The notes under the pieces: model-generated | What the model was told of the DNA's origin: nothing | Databases searched by the model: none | What the model saw: only the letters and a program-made list of their open reading frames with translations | Translations under genes and position numbers: made by a program | In this document: positions 24,923 through 35,098 of the stretch, piece by piece | Numbering within the stretch: the first letter of the stretch is position 1 | Layout of the letters: each line of letters starts with the position of its first letter | NCBI GenBank assembly: GCA_034620365.1 | Contig: JAQGEQ010000046.1 | Location: forward strand, 606,971-670,970 | Source: Pegea sp. RAD2-039 | Lineage: Eukaryota > Chordata > Thaliacea > Salpida > Salpidae | Reading direction: 5' to 3' | Length of the DNA stretch: 64,000 nt

Positions 24923-26348
24923 CTGGCTTAAAACTAGAGTAAATAGAAGCAAAGTTTGTAGTCAGCGTGGCATCGTATTCTGATTGCCCAGTAGAAAATT
25001 CTGTTAAAAATTGAGATTCGATAGAAAAAGTCACTTTTATCTCTACCAACATTAAACCTTCCCCACATTTTATCAAAATATTCAGGTACAAATTTCAATT
25101 TTTACTCAAAAGATTACCTGAAGGGTATAAATACATCCAATCTACTTCTTCATTTGAATCATAATCATGACATGATCTCATAAATCCTTCATTTACACGT
25201 GGATCAAAACGTGTGCAAGGTTCAGAAGAAAGTAAATTTCGATTCTTCAGAAGTTTTATTTTTACAAAGAAATATCCCGGTCAATTATTTAAAACTTTTC
25301 AAAATTAGAAATATTTCACCTTGCTAAGTAAGATGTATGAAACATAAAACGGAGTTTTCTTGGTTTTATCATACGCAATAATATAGTCTTCGTTTGTCAA
25401 CAAACAATAATTCTACGGATCGCCCTGTGATGCCAACACCTGAGGTTTTCCAAACAGCAAATATTTTGATTGATATTCATCAACTATCGTCAGAAAACAA
25501 TTAAAGCATACAGTTCATTAACTCTATAAATATCTTATTCGTTGGTTGCTTCAGATTTAATCTTTCATTTTCCTTTTCTACGTCTATTATCTATGAAATA
25601 TTTGTAGTAAACGAAAGTTACTTTTAGTTTGAAAACAAATTAGCTCGAAATAAACCTGGCAAGATGTACATCCAGCTTCTCTTATTGTATTGCTTTCGAT
25701 AAAAGAACAAATATCTTCTTCAGTGAATTCCAAAGTAGTGATTCTTTCTTTAGGTTGCTTTAATAAATGATTCATGCTTCTTTTTGTATCATTATTTGGT
25801 GCTGGTTCAATGTTTAAAATATCTTTAAAGTATAAATGTTTAATATAATCAAAAGACTAAAGAACATTGATGCAACCTGACATCAAGTTATAAACTTCAA
25901 TTGCTTCAAAAGGATCAGTAGAGTTAAAAGAGTTTTTAAATGCGGGGCCATGCCCAGTGAATAATGCCTGTAGATGAAAGTCTCAGTTAGTTGGTGTGGA
26001 GGTTTCAAAGACAACCACCTACATGCATATTCTTGAATTCGTTGTCAAGCCCGTGACTTCCACCATTGCAACTGGTATACGAATCTTTTTTTCTAGTTTT
26101 ATAGAATAAAATAAATTTTTAACTCTCTCGATACAAAATTTGGGATATTTGAAAGAAGATAAATATCAGATATTAGTCACCCTTCAATAATCCATTTATC
26201 ATCCATAGTAAGAATTACATCATCAATTCGGTCATTTTGCGTAATGATACCTTTTTGGTAAATATTCATATTTGATAAAAGACTGAAAAAATTTATTAAA
26301 GATTTGAAGTGGTTTGAGGTGACTCCTTAGGGCTACCTGCCAATGACT

Positions 26349-26578
26349 TTCATTTTGAGTACATTTCAGTTTGCTATTGACTTCATCTGCATCATATAAG
26401 TCATGCTTCTCTACATCAGGCGACTTTCCAACTCTTCCAAACGCTCCGCTCCGGCCAGACATCTTTCATTTTGAGTACATATTCAGTTTGTTCGACTTCC
26501 TTCTGCATGATATTGGTCATGACATCCCATCAGGCGACTTTCCAACTCTTCCAAACGCTCCGCTCCGGAAGTAGACAT
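26349..26578. repeat. Degenerate 114-bp tandem duplication within ENPP
   Basis: The segment starting CAGGCGACTTTCCAACTC appears at 26417 and again 114 bp later at 26531. The pieces TCATTTTGAGTACAT and TTCGACTTCCTT also recur. The period is 38 codons so phase is kept, but the inserted unit is a mosaic of two parts of the exon and introduces two TGA codons. Confidence 0.85.
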
Positions 26579-27544
26579 CATCCACATTGATACCATAACT
26601 TTCAACGTTCGACTTCCTTTTACATGATATTGGTGACATCCCTGTTTTAAGATCAAATTATTTCATCAAAGCTTCTCATCTTCATCACCATGATCTGCTA
26701 AGATGATGATATTGGCGCAATTTTCTAGTCCTCTCAGACGTAATCCTTCTATTAGATAACCAACTGCTTGGTCCGCAATTTTTAATTGTTTGTTGACTTC
26801 ATCTGAGTCTGGTCCGTCTGAGTGACCAGCGTGGTCCACATTCTCAATATAGAGCGTGATAAATGAAGATCTGAAATATAAAATAGAAAAAGATAACAAA
26901 ATTGCAGTTTTATTTTTCTACAACTTTTAGTAAGTTTAAAACATTAAAGACCTTTCATCTTTCGGAAGATCAATCCATTTAAGTGCTCTATACATTCGCT
27001 GTTTAAATGGGATACTTCCATCGTAAGGTTGCCAATAATTCGGGTAACCATGCGTCGTATTGACGTCAGAACCAGGCCAGAAGTAGCAAGCGCTCTTCTT
27101 ACCTTGATTTCTTGTTGTAATCCAAAACTGAAGATGAAGTTGTCAGTTGATGAACATTTCATGTTTTTAAGAAAAGTATTCACCGGCTCACTACCCCACC
27201 AGAATGACTTGAAAGAAGATTCTGATCCCAATTTAAACTGTTCTTTCATCTTGTGATCATACATTTTGTTGTCAATAATCCCGTGACTTTCAGGATAAAG
27301 TCCCTGAAAATAAAACTTCATTGAAATTAATGAGTAAAAACAAATAAATATTTTTCAACTGATATTAAAAACAATAGATAACAACACTATATATTTATCT
27401 TTAAATCCTAAATCTATACATTTAAATCTTATCAAATCAGTTGTATGGTATCTTTTAAAATTGATAAAATCGTTTGAATAGTTGAACATTTTACCGTTAT
27501 GATACTATAGTGATTAGGAAAAGTTTTTGTTGGATAGACAGATC

Positions 27545-27599
27545 TCATGTAAGGAGCGTGTACTCCGCAGTTTGCTGTAGTTTGAAAGTTATTAGAGAA
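27545..27599 (-). repeat. 55-bp duplication, source copy (ENPP exon 7 head and acceptor)
   Basis: Contains the splice acceptor and first 30 bases of the exon encoding [10 protein letters not shown]. An identical 55-bp copy is at 27811-27865. Confidence 0.9.
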
Positions 27600-27810
27600 A
27601 TAAGGAAGAAAGCCTCAAATCACACTGATGTCATTTTACCGATTTTCCAAATGTAAGGAGTCTTATCACGATAAATATATTCAGCTCTGAAGCCATCAAT
27701 TGAAAACAAAATCAAAACTGGATCTTGGTACCTTTAAATTGAATAACATTTATTGAAATTGCATAACGATAAACAGTGAAGTTTTAATCTATAAAATAAT
27801 CAGATCAAAG

Positions 27811-27865
27811 TCATGTAAGGAGCGTGTACTCCGCAGTTTGCTGTAGTTTGAAAGTTATTAGAGAA
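27811..27865 (-). repeat. 55-bp duplication, intronic copy
   Basis: Identical over 55 bp to 27545-27599, placed in the intron between the fourth SMB exon and the first catalytic exon. It carries a complete acceptor with exon head, so it is a candidate pseudo-exon. Confidence 0.9.
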
Positions 27866-28720
27866 TATTATATATTATATATTCAAATATTGTTTTTGAA
27901 ATACTTGTAAACATTTACAACAATTCAGAGTACTATTTGCAAATCACCTGAACAAACTAAATTATAATCAGGACAACAATCGTTTTTCTCAACACAGCTT
28001 TGTTTACAAGAACAAAGTTTTGTGGTTCCACCACAGTTATCATTACAACTGTATTCCGCTGAAATTATCAGTTAGTATTCAGTCTTCACTAAAGTTTTTT
28101 TTTTTCATGAAAAAGGCACCTTGACTGTATCCACAAACATTTTCAAAATCCGAGCAGCAATTTTCGCCGCAATCTTTATCACATTGACACTGATGAGTTT
28201 CATTCTTTCTTTCTCCACATCGTTTTTCACAGGAATCTAGCGAAGATAATAGACTAGCAAAGTTCAATTGAGGTTAATAAGGTTCAACCTTCAGATGCGC
28301 AAATTGGAATGAAGTCATCACAACAATTCACGTACTTGATACAATATTGATTGCATTGACAAGGGTTCTTTGAATTATATTTTGAATCACATCTCTTGAT
28401 GCATGAATCTGATTAAAGTTAAACTACTTGTAAGCTATAGTTTTATTTTCAAATATTTACTTTTTCCATTTGTGCATTCATTGATGTAATCTTCACAGCA
28501 GTTTCCATATTTGCTGCAATGCTCATCACAATGACAAGTTTCTTCAACAAGATACTCGCCGCATCTTCCAGTACAAAGGTTAGCTAGATAAGTTACACAA
28601 ATTTACTAAGATGTATAAACAGATATTACAGAAAATATTTGCTGAAACTTTGATGAAACCTGTTTGACTATAAACAGCAGCGGCTAAGACAGCGAGGATC
28701 AAAGAAATCTGCACAACCAT

Positions 28721-31700
28721 AAATGATGTTTACAAATTATCAAACTTTACTTTATGCATTTATACTCATATTTTCATTTCCTAATTTTAAATTTTTTGAA
28801 TTTTGAAAGATAACAACAAACATATTCTTCAATTGAAGTTTATCTATAAAGACCAAAAGATAAGTTGATTATTTGTAAAAGATGAAAGGGTAGATTACAA
28901 AATATTAAAAAAAAGATATTAGACAAAAATCAGAAAATTCCAGGGACAAAAAATATATTTTAAGATCTTAGCCGGTAATTAATCAAACAATTTTTGCTTA
29001 AATAAAAAACAGTTTTTAAAAATTGAAAACGAAGAAATATTAGAAATATTTCTTTATCGCTGTAATCTATATTAATTTGTGATATGTATAACTGTATTAA
29101 TAAAAAGCTTATTTGGTAAAGTAGAAACGAATAGATAACTTCTAGTATTTCCTGCACAATAAATGAATCCAAATAGTTAATGACTTTAAAACTACTTCAG
29201 TATATTTGAAAAATAAAACAATCACTTTTTGACAATTATAAGATGTAACTTTATGAATGATAAAATTCAAAAGCTCACTAATAAAACTCATTTTAGTTTA
29301 TCTTGCAGCTTTTTTATTGAAATTATCTTGCCTAAATAATCTTCAACGATTTCATTTTATTATCTAATGATTATCTTTAAATTATAAATTCTTGATGACT
29401 CGTTGCTAACTATACATAAATAAAACTTCAAAGACCAGAGACACGCTTTTGTATTCTGAAAATATTTTACACTGAATCAGTTAAAGAAAATTTATTTCTA
29501 AATTATGTTTAGAAGTCTGTTTTTACCTTTTTCTCAAGCAACTATCGCTTTAGCGAATCACTCTTTTTTAAAAGATGACTCATTTATGAGTTAGGTGAAC
29601 GACTTATCAAAACTTTTACTTGATTTAAGCGCTCGATGCAATTTATGGCAATAATCAAATATTTCAGAAAACATTTTTCACTATAACATATTTTAGTTTA
29701 GCATTTTTGTTTAGCTAATTGCGACTAATTTTACATTTTAATCTTTTCTAATTGTCCTTGTGGCTCACTAATTGCTATCAAAAAGGTTTTTATAAATATA
29801 AATTTGTATTGTACTGTTTAATTACCAAGTGATAAGTGTACGTCTGTTCTACTAAATTCAAATTTTTTTCACATTTGCTAATATTTGTTATTTGCTTTTG
29901 CGAGCCATAAAATTGTTTTGATAATTAAGTTAACAAGAAGGTAAATAAAAGTCTAAATATTCAGATAAGTGTTTTAAAATAATAAGCTATTAAATGAAAA
30001 ATATTAAAATAGCTTCAAAAATAATTTCAAAATATTAACTATTGTAATCTTAAAGTCAAAATTTTCTTGATAACATAAAAAACTTAAACAATAAAATAAA
30101 TTTTAAGTCATCTATTACATCAAATTATGCTTGTTGTAAATATAGAATAGTAAACAATTTTTTGATAGAATTAAACTAGGAAGAAAGCTTTTTTGAATGA
30201 TGCTTGAGAGACAAAACAGAACAATGAATCAATTGAAACTTTATCATAGAGAAAATCTGTTAAAGTAACTTCATCTCGTATTTATTCTTCTTATAATTAC
30301 CTTCTAAGTCATCATTTGTTGCTTAATCGTTGTTTAAATATTTAGTGATCATATTATTTGAATTTTTTCAAGCTCTAGAAAAACTCACACCAGATCAAAG
30401 CAACAATGTTAACTTTGATATTAAGTTATGTAAATTAGGCTTAAACTTTAAAATGCAAAGTATTTAAAATTTTTTCTTGATAATCTTAAAGATTCATGTA
30501 AGTTTATCAATAATCTTATTTTTAATACTAGCAAATATACGATCTTATAATAGCATAAAAAGTTTAATTCATTTATTGAAAAGTTAATTGAGTCGAATTG
30601 TAAAACTGATTTAATAGAAAAATAGATACAGAGACAATTTTTTCACTAATAATGTTTTCACAAATAAATTTTTCACTTAGAGAGCAATAGTCCTAAGAAG
30701 TCAAATATAGTGTTCATCAAATTATGATTCAGATATCTGTGCTTCGAAAAATACATACTAAGTTATCTCTCAAGTCATTTAGCAAAGAAAGTTTCATACA
30801 AACTATCGTACGGACTAATTCTTGTTCGTAGCAAGCATCGTTAACAGAAAACTGAAAACATACGTAAGTGAACCTAAATGAAAATAAACATTTTAATAAC
30901 ATCTGCGAACAGTGTTAACTAAATCTTGTGCAATTTAGTGAAACTTATAATTTTTTCGTGTTCTTTGGTAAGGTGACTGTTATTACAGCTCAGAGAGTTT
31001 GAAACTATCGTCAAGTAAACTAATTTGTACATAGCTTAAAGAGTATTTGCTATTTAATATAACTCTTTAAACTCTAAAAAGAAAAAGATTCAGTAATCAA
31101 GTTTCTTTAGATAAAAATCTTTATTTCAAGTACTCGATTTATTCTAAAAAAGAAGATTAGGTCTATTGACATTTTTTGGGTAGTTTTTCGTAGATTTCGA
31201 TTAAATGATTAACGAAATTATTATTATTATCATCAGTTTTCCGGAATCAAATTGTAAAGTAGTTTAATCGTAAAAGTAAAGAATTTTTATTAGATAAATA
31301 CAATTTAAGTCTTGAAATTAGTTTAACTTTTAAATTGTTTTTAGCAGTCCAATATAATTTTGGATTGTTGCCGTCGATTTAAATATTGTTTAGAGCACAC
31401 AAAGTTATAAAGAATTTAGTTGGGTTGATTTAGCATCTTTAAAAACTTTTCGACGGCATCTTCCTGAATAGCAACGCTTATACTCTTGGAAAAGTTAGTT
31501 TTTAGACTCAAGTAAAACTTGTCTCACATATATAGATAAATGTATTACTACCTTAACCAAAAAGCTTTATTTTGTTGTAATTATAGGCTGCGATATATAA
31601 AAAGAGATAAGTTAGTTTTCGTTGAAAGAGCTAGGTGATTTTAAAGTTTAATGAAATCAATAATATGAAATCAATAGTATAAAATAATGTGCTTAGATAC

Positions 31701-33477
31701 TGCAATCGTAGCAACAGTGTTATATAGAAGGTATACAACTATGTCAATTTAAAGCCCTTAAAAGTCTAGTAACCTGTAAATATAATTAAACAGATTTTTT
31801 ATGCTTTTGTAAAAATTTAATTTATGAAATCCTTAGATTAATCTAGCTAAAATGGTCGAATCTGCTACTAAACTTATTGCTTTGGTTTTCATAATTTTTA
31901 TCAATCTATTTTTTATTTAATACAGCCGAATGGCTTTGTGTTCGAATGCTACAGAATTTTTATTAATTTTATTTGGTTTTTATGTTTAGCGAATGCTACA
32001 GATACTGTCATGTGATTTTTTCTTCATAAATGAAATTATGATGCGTATACATAGTGTGCCAACTTTATCGTTTAGCATTAGTCACTGATATAAAATTATT
32101 TATTAAAAAAATTACTCTTAAACTAGCCTAAGGTGAGAAATATTATTTTCAAGCTATTTAAAACTAATAAATAGCATTTATTTGCTGTCACTAAACTGTT
32201 AGTATTAATATTAATTTATAGAACTATATTTAGTTTTATAAAATCAATAGTTTTATAGCTTACTTAGTAAATATTATTTGACTAAGGTATATGTTTTACA
32301 AATTGTTTATTTCCAATTAAAAAAAGTTATATATTTGTATTTCAAAAAGTGTTATTATCTCTTATTGTTATAAAATCTTATCCTTTATTAAAACTCTTTT
32401 AATTTATTTCTTAATTATGTTAAAATCATACTTTCAATATTTTTTAAACTAGCACAACAGTATAAAATCTTTAAATTAAACAAAATTTAAACTTCTTAAA
32501 AAATGAGAAATGTTTTTTTTTCAAGTAAAACATAAAAACTGTTTAAATGTGATTAGTTTTTATAGCTCAGTAGGAGTTAAATATATGTTCTTTTAGCTAA
32601 GAGGTTTTTTTTTTCTTAATATATATGTATGATCTTAAAACTTTAATTTTATTACTTTTGAAAATATTTAGCTTATGAAACTTATTAAATAAGTTATTGG
32701 ATGATTGTACTAGCTAATAAAACTTTGTAAGCTATTGAAGCCTCAAAAGGTTCTATTGTATAATATATAAATATATATACTGAGAATATTTGGAATTAAT
32801 TGATATTTAATTTTTTAACCCAATAAGTATATATAATCCAAATGAACCAACTTTCTACCAGTTATTTGCATTTCAATTATTCTGTAGCTTATTTTAAGAA
32901 TTCTAAAAAATTTTAGCATTTACTCAAAATAGTTTACTTACTGTTATTTTAAATTTTGTTTCTTTTTCTTTTAATGAGCTTAGTAAGGTACTTTTAAGTT
33001 GATTTTTTTAAGTGTGTCATCATTTCCTTAAACTCAGTATATTAGTAGAGTTATTTTTCTATGTACTTGTCTTACCTCTAAAGTTGTTTGTTTGCTTTAA
33101 TGACTAATCTTCTCAGAAAAGAAAATTTTAAACTTTTTATGGAATTTGTAGTTTAGTTTTCAGTATTTTATAAGCAAATGATAAACTTATAAAAATGTTA
33201 ATTTATAAAAGTTTAAAAATATTATTATTGTCTTTTTATAATTTTTATTTAGTTTGATCTTCACTTGTTTAGTTTTAATCATATTGGAAACTAGTTGTTA
33301 TAAAATACTGCAATATATCAATTTAGTTTTTATGCTTTCTATCATATGATTGATCATTATGATGACCATTTTATTTCTAAGCTTTTTAAAGTACTTTTGC
33401 TATTAGAAATAACTATAAATATATGAATAGTTTAGTATCTGAACTAATTAATAAATGTTACTTTATATAAATTTCAG
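28721..33477. other. Gene desert upstream of ENPP and atlastin
   Basis: Lies between two divergent genes, so it should contain both promoters and a 5' exon of atlastin. I see only AT-rich sequence and no recognisable exon, RNA gene or repeat family. Confidence 0.45.
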
Positions 33478-33478
33478 A
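33473..33478 (+). other. Splice acceptor in the atlastin 5' UTR
   Basis: TTTCAG with a pyrimidine-rich lead lies 36 nt before the chosen ATG. It implies an upstream non-coding exon or a trans-spliced leader. Confidence 0.5.
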
Positions 33479-33514
33479 TTTTTGAACTTAAATGAGATTG
33501 TTTATATATACATT

Positions 33515-35098
33515 ATGGAAAAAGTTGAAATAAATGAGATGAAGAAACCACATGGGATTCCTATAATAATTCCTGACAAAGAAGAAAAGAATTATCGATT
33601 AGATACAGAAGCATTTTCCAAACTGATTTCTGACAATGGGGTTGAAGACTTGCCTGTTGTTCTTTTATCTGTTGCTGGTGCTTTTAGAAAGGGTAAATCA
33701 TTTTTGTTAAATCTATTTGTTCGGTATCTTAGCTCAGAAGACAAAGAAAACTGGTTAGGTGATGAGGATCAACCTTTAGTTGGTTTTTCATGGCGTGGAG
33801 GTTGTGATCGTGAAACTACTGGTATAGTTTTATGGAGCAAAGTTTTTAAGATTAAAAAAGATGATGGAGATGAAGTGGCTGTGATGTTGATGGACACACA
33901 AGGAGCTTTTGATGGCGAAAGTAGCATCCGTGAATGTATAACTATATTTGCTCTAAGTACCATGGTTAGTTCTATTCAAATTTACAATTTGTCTCAACAC
34001 ATTCAAGAAAATGATCTTCAACATCTTGAGTTATTCATTGAGTATGGTCGCTTAGCTCTGCAAAATTCTGAATGCAAACCTTTCCAATCATTAAAGTTTT
34101 TAATTCGAGACTGGAGTTATCCTTACGAGTATCCTTATGGGAAAGAAGGAGGACAAAAACTTCTGGATAAAAAACTTGATGTTTGTGAAGATCAGAGTGA
34201 AGAGATTAAAAAGGTCCGAACAAACATCAAGCTGTGCTTTGAGGAGCTTTCATGTTATCTTTTGCCCCATCCAGGTCTTAGCGTGGCTACTAATCCAAAC
34301 TTCAACGGTTGTCTGAAAGAGATTCAAAATGTCTTCCAAGATCATATCAAACTGCTGGTTCCTCTCCTGTTTGCTCCAGAAAATTTAAAAGTCAAACGCA
34401 TTAATGGTGCCGACATCTGCTGTGGTGAATTGCTCAGTCATTTCACTTCGTATATGAATGTTTTCAATGACGACAAATTACCAGAACCTCAATCTGTGCT
34501 AAATGCCACAGCTGACCTGAGTAACATTAATCTGTCCAATAAATGTCTCTGTACTTACACAGGTCGAATGGACAAATTGTGTAAAAACCATAATGGGTAC
34601 TTACAACCAAAACAAATGGACAGATTGCATCAGGAATCAATGGATATGGCTTTTAATGAGTTTGATAATAAAAGAAAATTAGGAGGTGAAAAAATGAGTA
34701 AGAAGTATCGTGAGCAGCTCGAAGAAAATATCAGTAAATCTTTTGATGAGTACGTTGAGATAAATGATCAAAGAAAATCTCTATTTGCTTTTCTTTCTCC
34801 AATTGTTTTGGGTATTCTTGGTTTGATTACTTACTTAGCTAGCGGATTTTTTAACTTCTTTGGTGGAGTTAATCTTAGTTTTGCCATCTACTTGGTTTTT
34901 ATTACTCTTGTATTTTTTCTCTTCCCGTTCTGGTGTCTCACTCAAACTACTGGTTTATATTTTGAGTTTGGAAACTTTATAAATCAAATATGTGAGCGAG
35001 TATGGAATCAATGCTTTATTCCTTTTTTTAGATTAGCTGTTAACTTTGCTATCCGAAAATATTCGAAATCTTTACAAGGTAGAGAGATGCCTAGCTAG
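33515..35098 (+). CDS. Atlastin, ER membrane-fusion GTPase
   Basis: A single coding exon for 527 residues from the Met of MEKVEINEMKKPHG. The frame stays open 20 codons upstream, but a splice acceptor (tttcag) at 33473-33478 and alignment to the family favour this Met. GTPase motifs: P-loop GAFRKGKSF, TTGIVLW (switch I region), DTQG (G3) and LIRDWSYPYEY (G4, RD motif typical of GBP/atlastin). A helical middle domain follows, then two closely spaced membrane segments (PIVLGILGLITYLASGF and LSFAIYLVFITLVFFLFPF) and an amphipathic C-terminal tail. Atlastins tether and fuse ER tubules as GTP-driven dimers. Vertebrate and insect atlastins have many coding introns; here there are none, yet the frame is intact, so it is either complete intron loss or a functional retrocopy. 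Confidence 0.95.
   Translation: MEKVEINEMKKPHGIPIIIPDKEEKNYRLDTEAFSKLISDNGVEDLPVVLLSVAGAFRKGKSFLLNLFVRYLSSEDKENWLGDEDQPLVGFSWRGGCDRETTGIVLWSKVFKIKKDDGDEVAVMLMDTQGAFDGESSIRECITIFALSTMVSSIQIYNLSQHIQENDLQHLELFIEYGRLALQNSECKPFQSLKFLIRDWSYPYEYPYGKEGGQKLLDKKLDVCEDQSEEIKKVRTNIKLCFEELSCYLLPHPGLSVATNPNFNGCLKEIQNVFQDHIKLLVPLLFAPENLKVKRINGADICCGELLSHFTSYMNVFNDDKLPEPQSVLNATADLSNINLSNKCLCTYTGRMDKLCKNHNGYLQPKQMDRLHQESMDMAFNEFDNKRKLGGEKMSKKYREQLEENISKSFDEYVEINDQRKSLFAFLSPIVLGILGLITYLASGFFNFFGGVNLSFAIYLVFITLVFFLFPFWCLTQTTGLYFEFGNFINQICERVWNQCFIPFFRLAVNFAIRKYSKSLQGREMPS

Larger units (their letters stand above)
23872..28720 (-). pseudogene. ENPP-family ectonucleotide pyrophosphatase/phosphodiesterase with four SMB domains, disrupted
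   Basis: Exons (minus): 28720-28660 signal peptide MVVQISLILAVLAAAVYSQT; 28583-28461, 28408-28289, 28236-28120 and 28058-27948, one somatomedin-B domain each; catalytic exons 27723-27640, 27574-27495, 27303-27184, 27127-26952, 26870-26689, 26641-26337, 26282-26181, 26092-26023 and 25967-25877; then 25822-25656, 25483-25320, 25244-25118, 25000-24923, 24716-24590, 24508-24340 and 24147-23872. All seven metal or catalytic positions are visible: FSIDGF (Asp), PTKTFPN (Thr), NVDHAGH (Asp, His), ADHG (Asp, His) and GSHGLDN (His). The nuclease-like domain keeps YNFDGIAD and IPTHYFII. The signal peptide without a transmembrane anchor suggests a secreted enzyme of the autotaxin layout. Lesions: TGA at 26517-26519 and 26466-26468 within a 114-bp internal duplication, a one-base frameshift near 26232-26238, and TAG at 25413-25415. 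The exon between 25656 and 25483 was not resolved. Confidence 0.85.

Noticed and set aside
25413-25439. A 27-nt intron that would remove the in-frame TAG in ENPP
   Set aside because: It begins GT and ends AG but is far shorter than any other intron here (47 nt or more) and would delete conserved residues after GKPQ.
33769-33963. Minus-strand open stretch inside atlastin
   Set aside because: Antisense shadow of the conserved GTPase domain.
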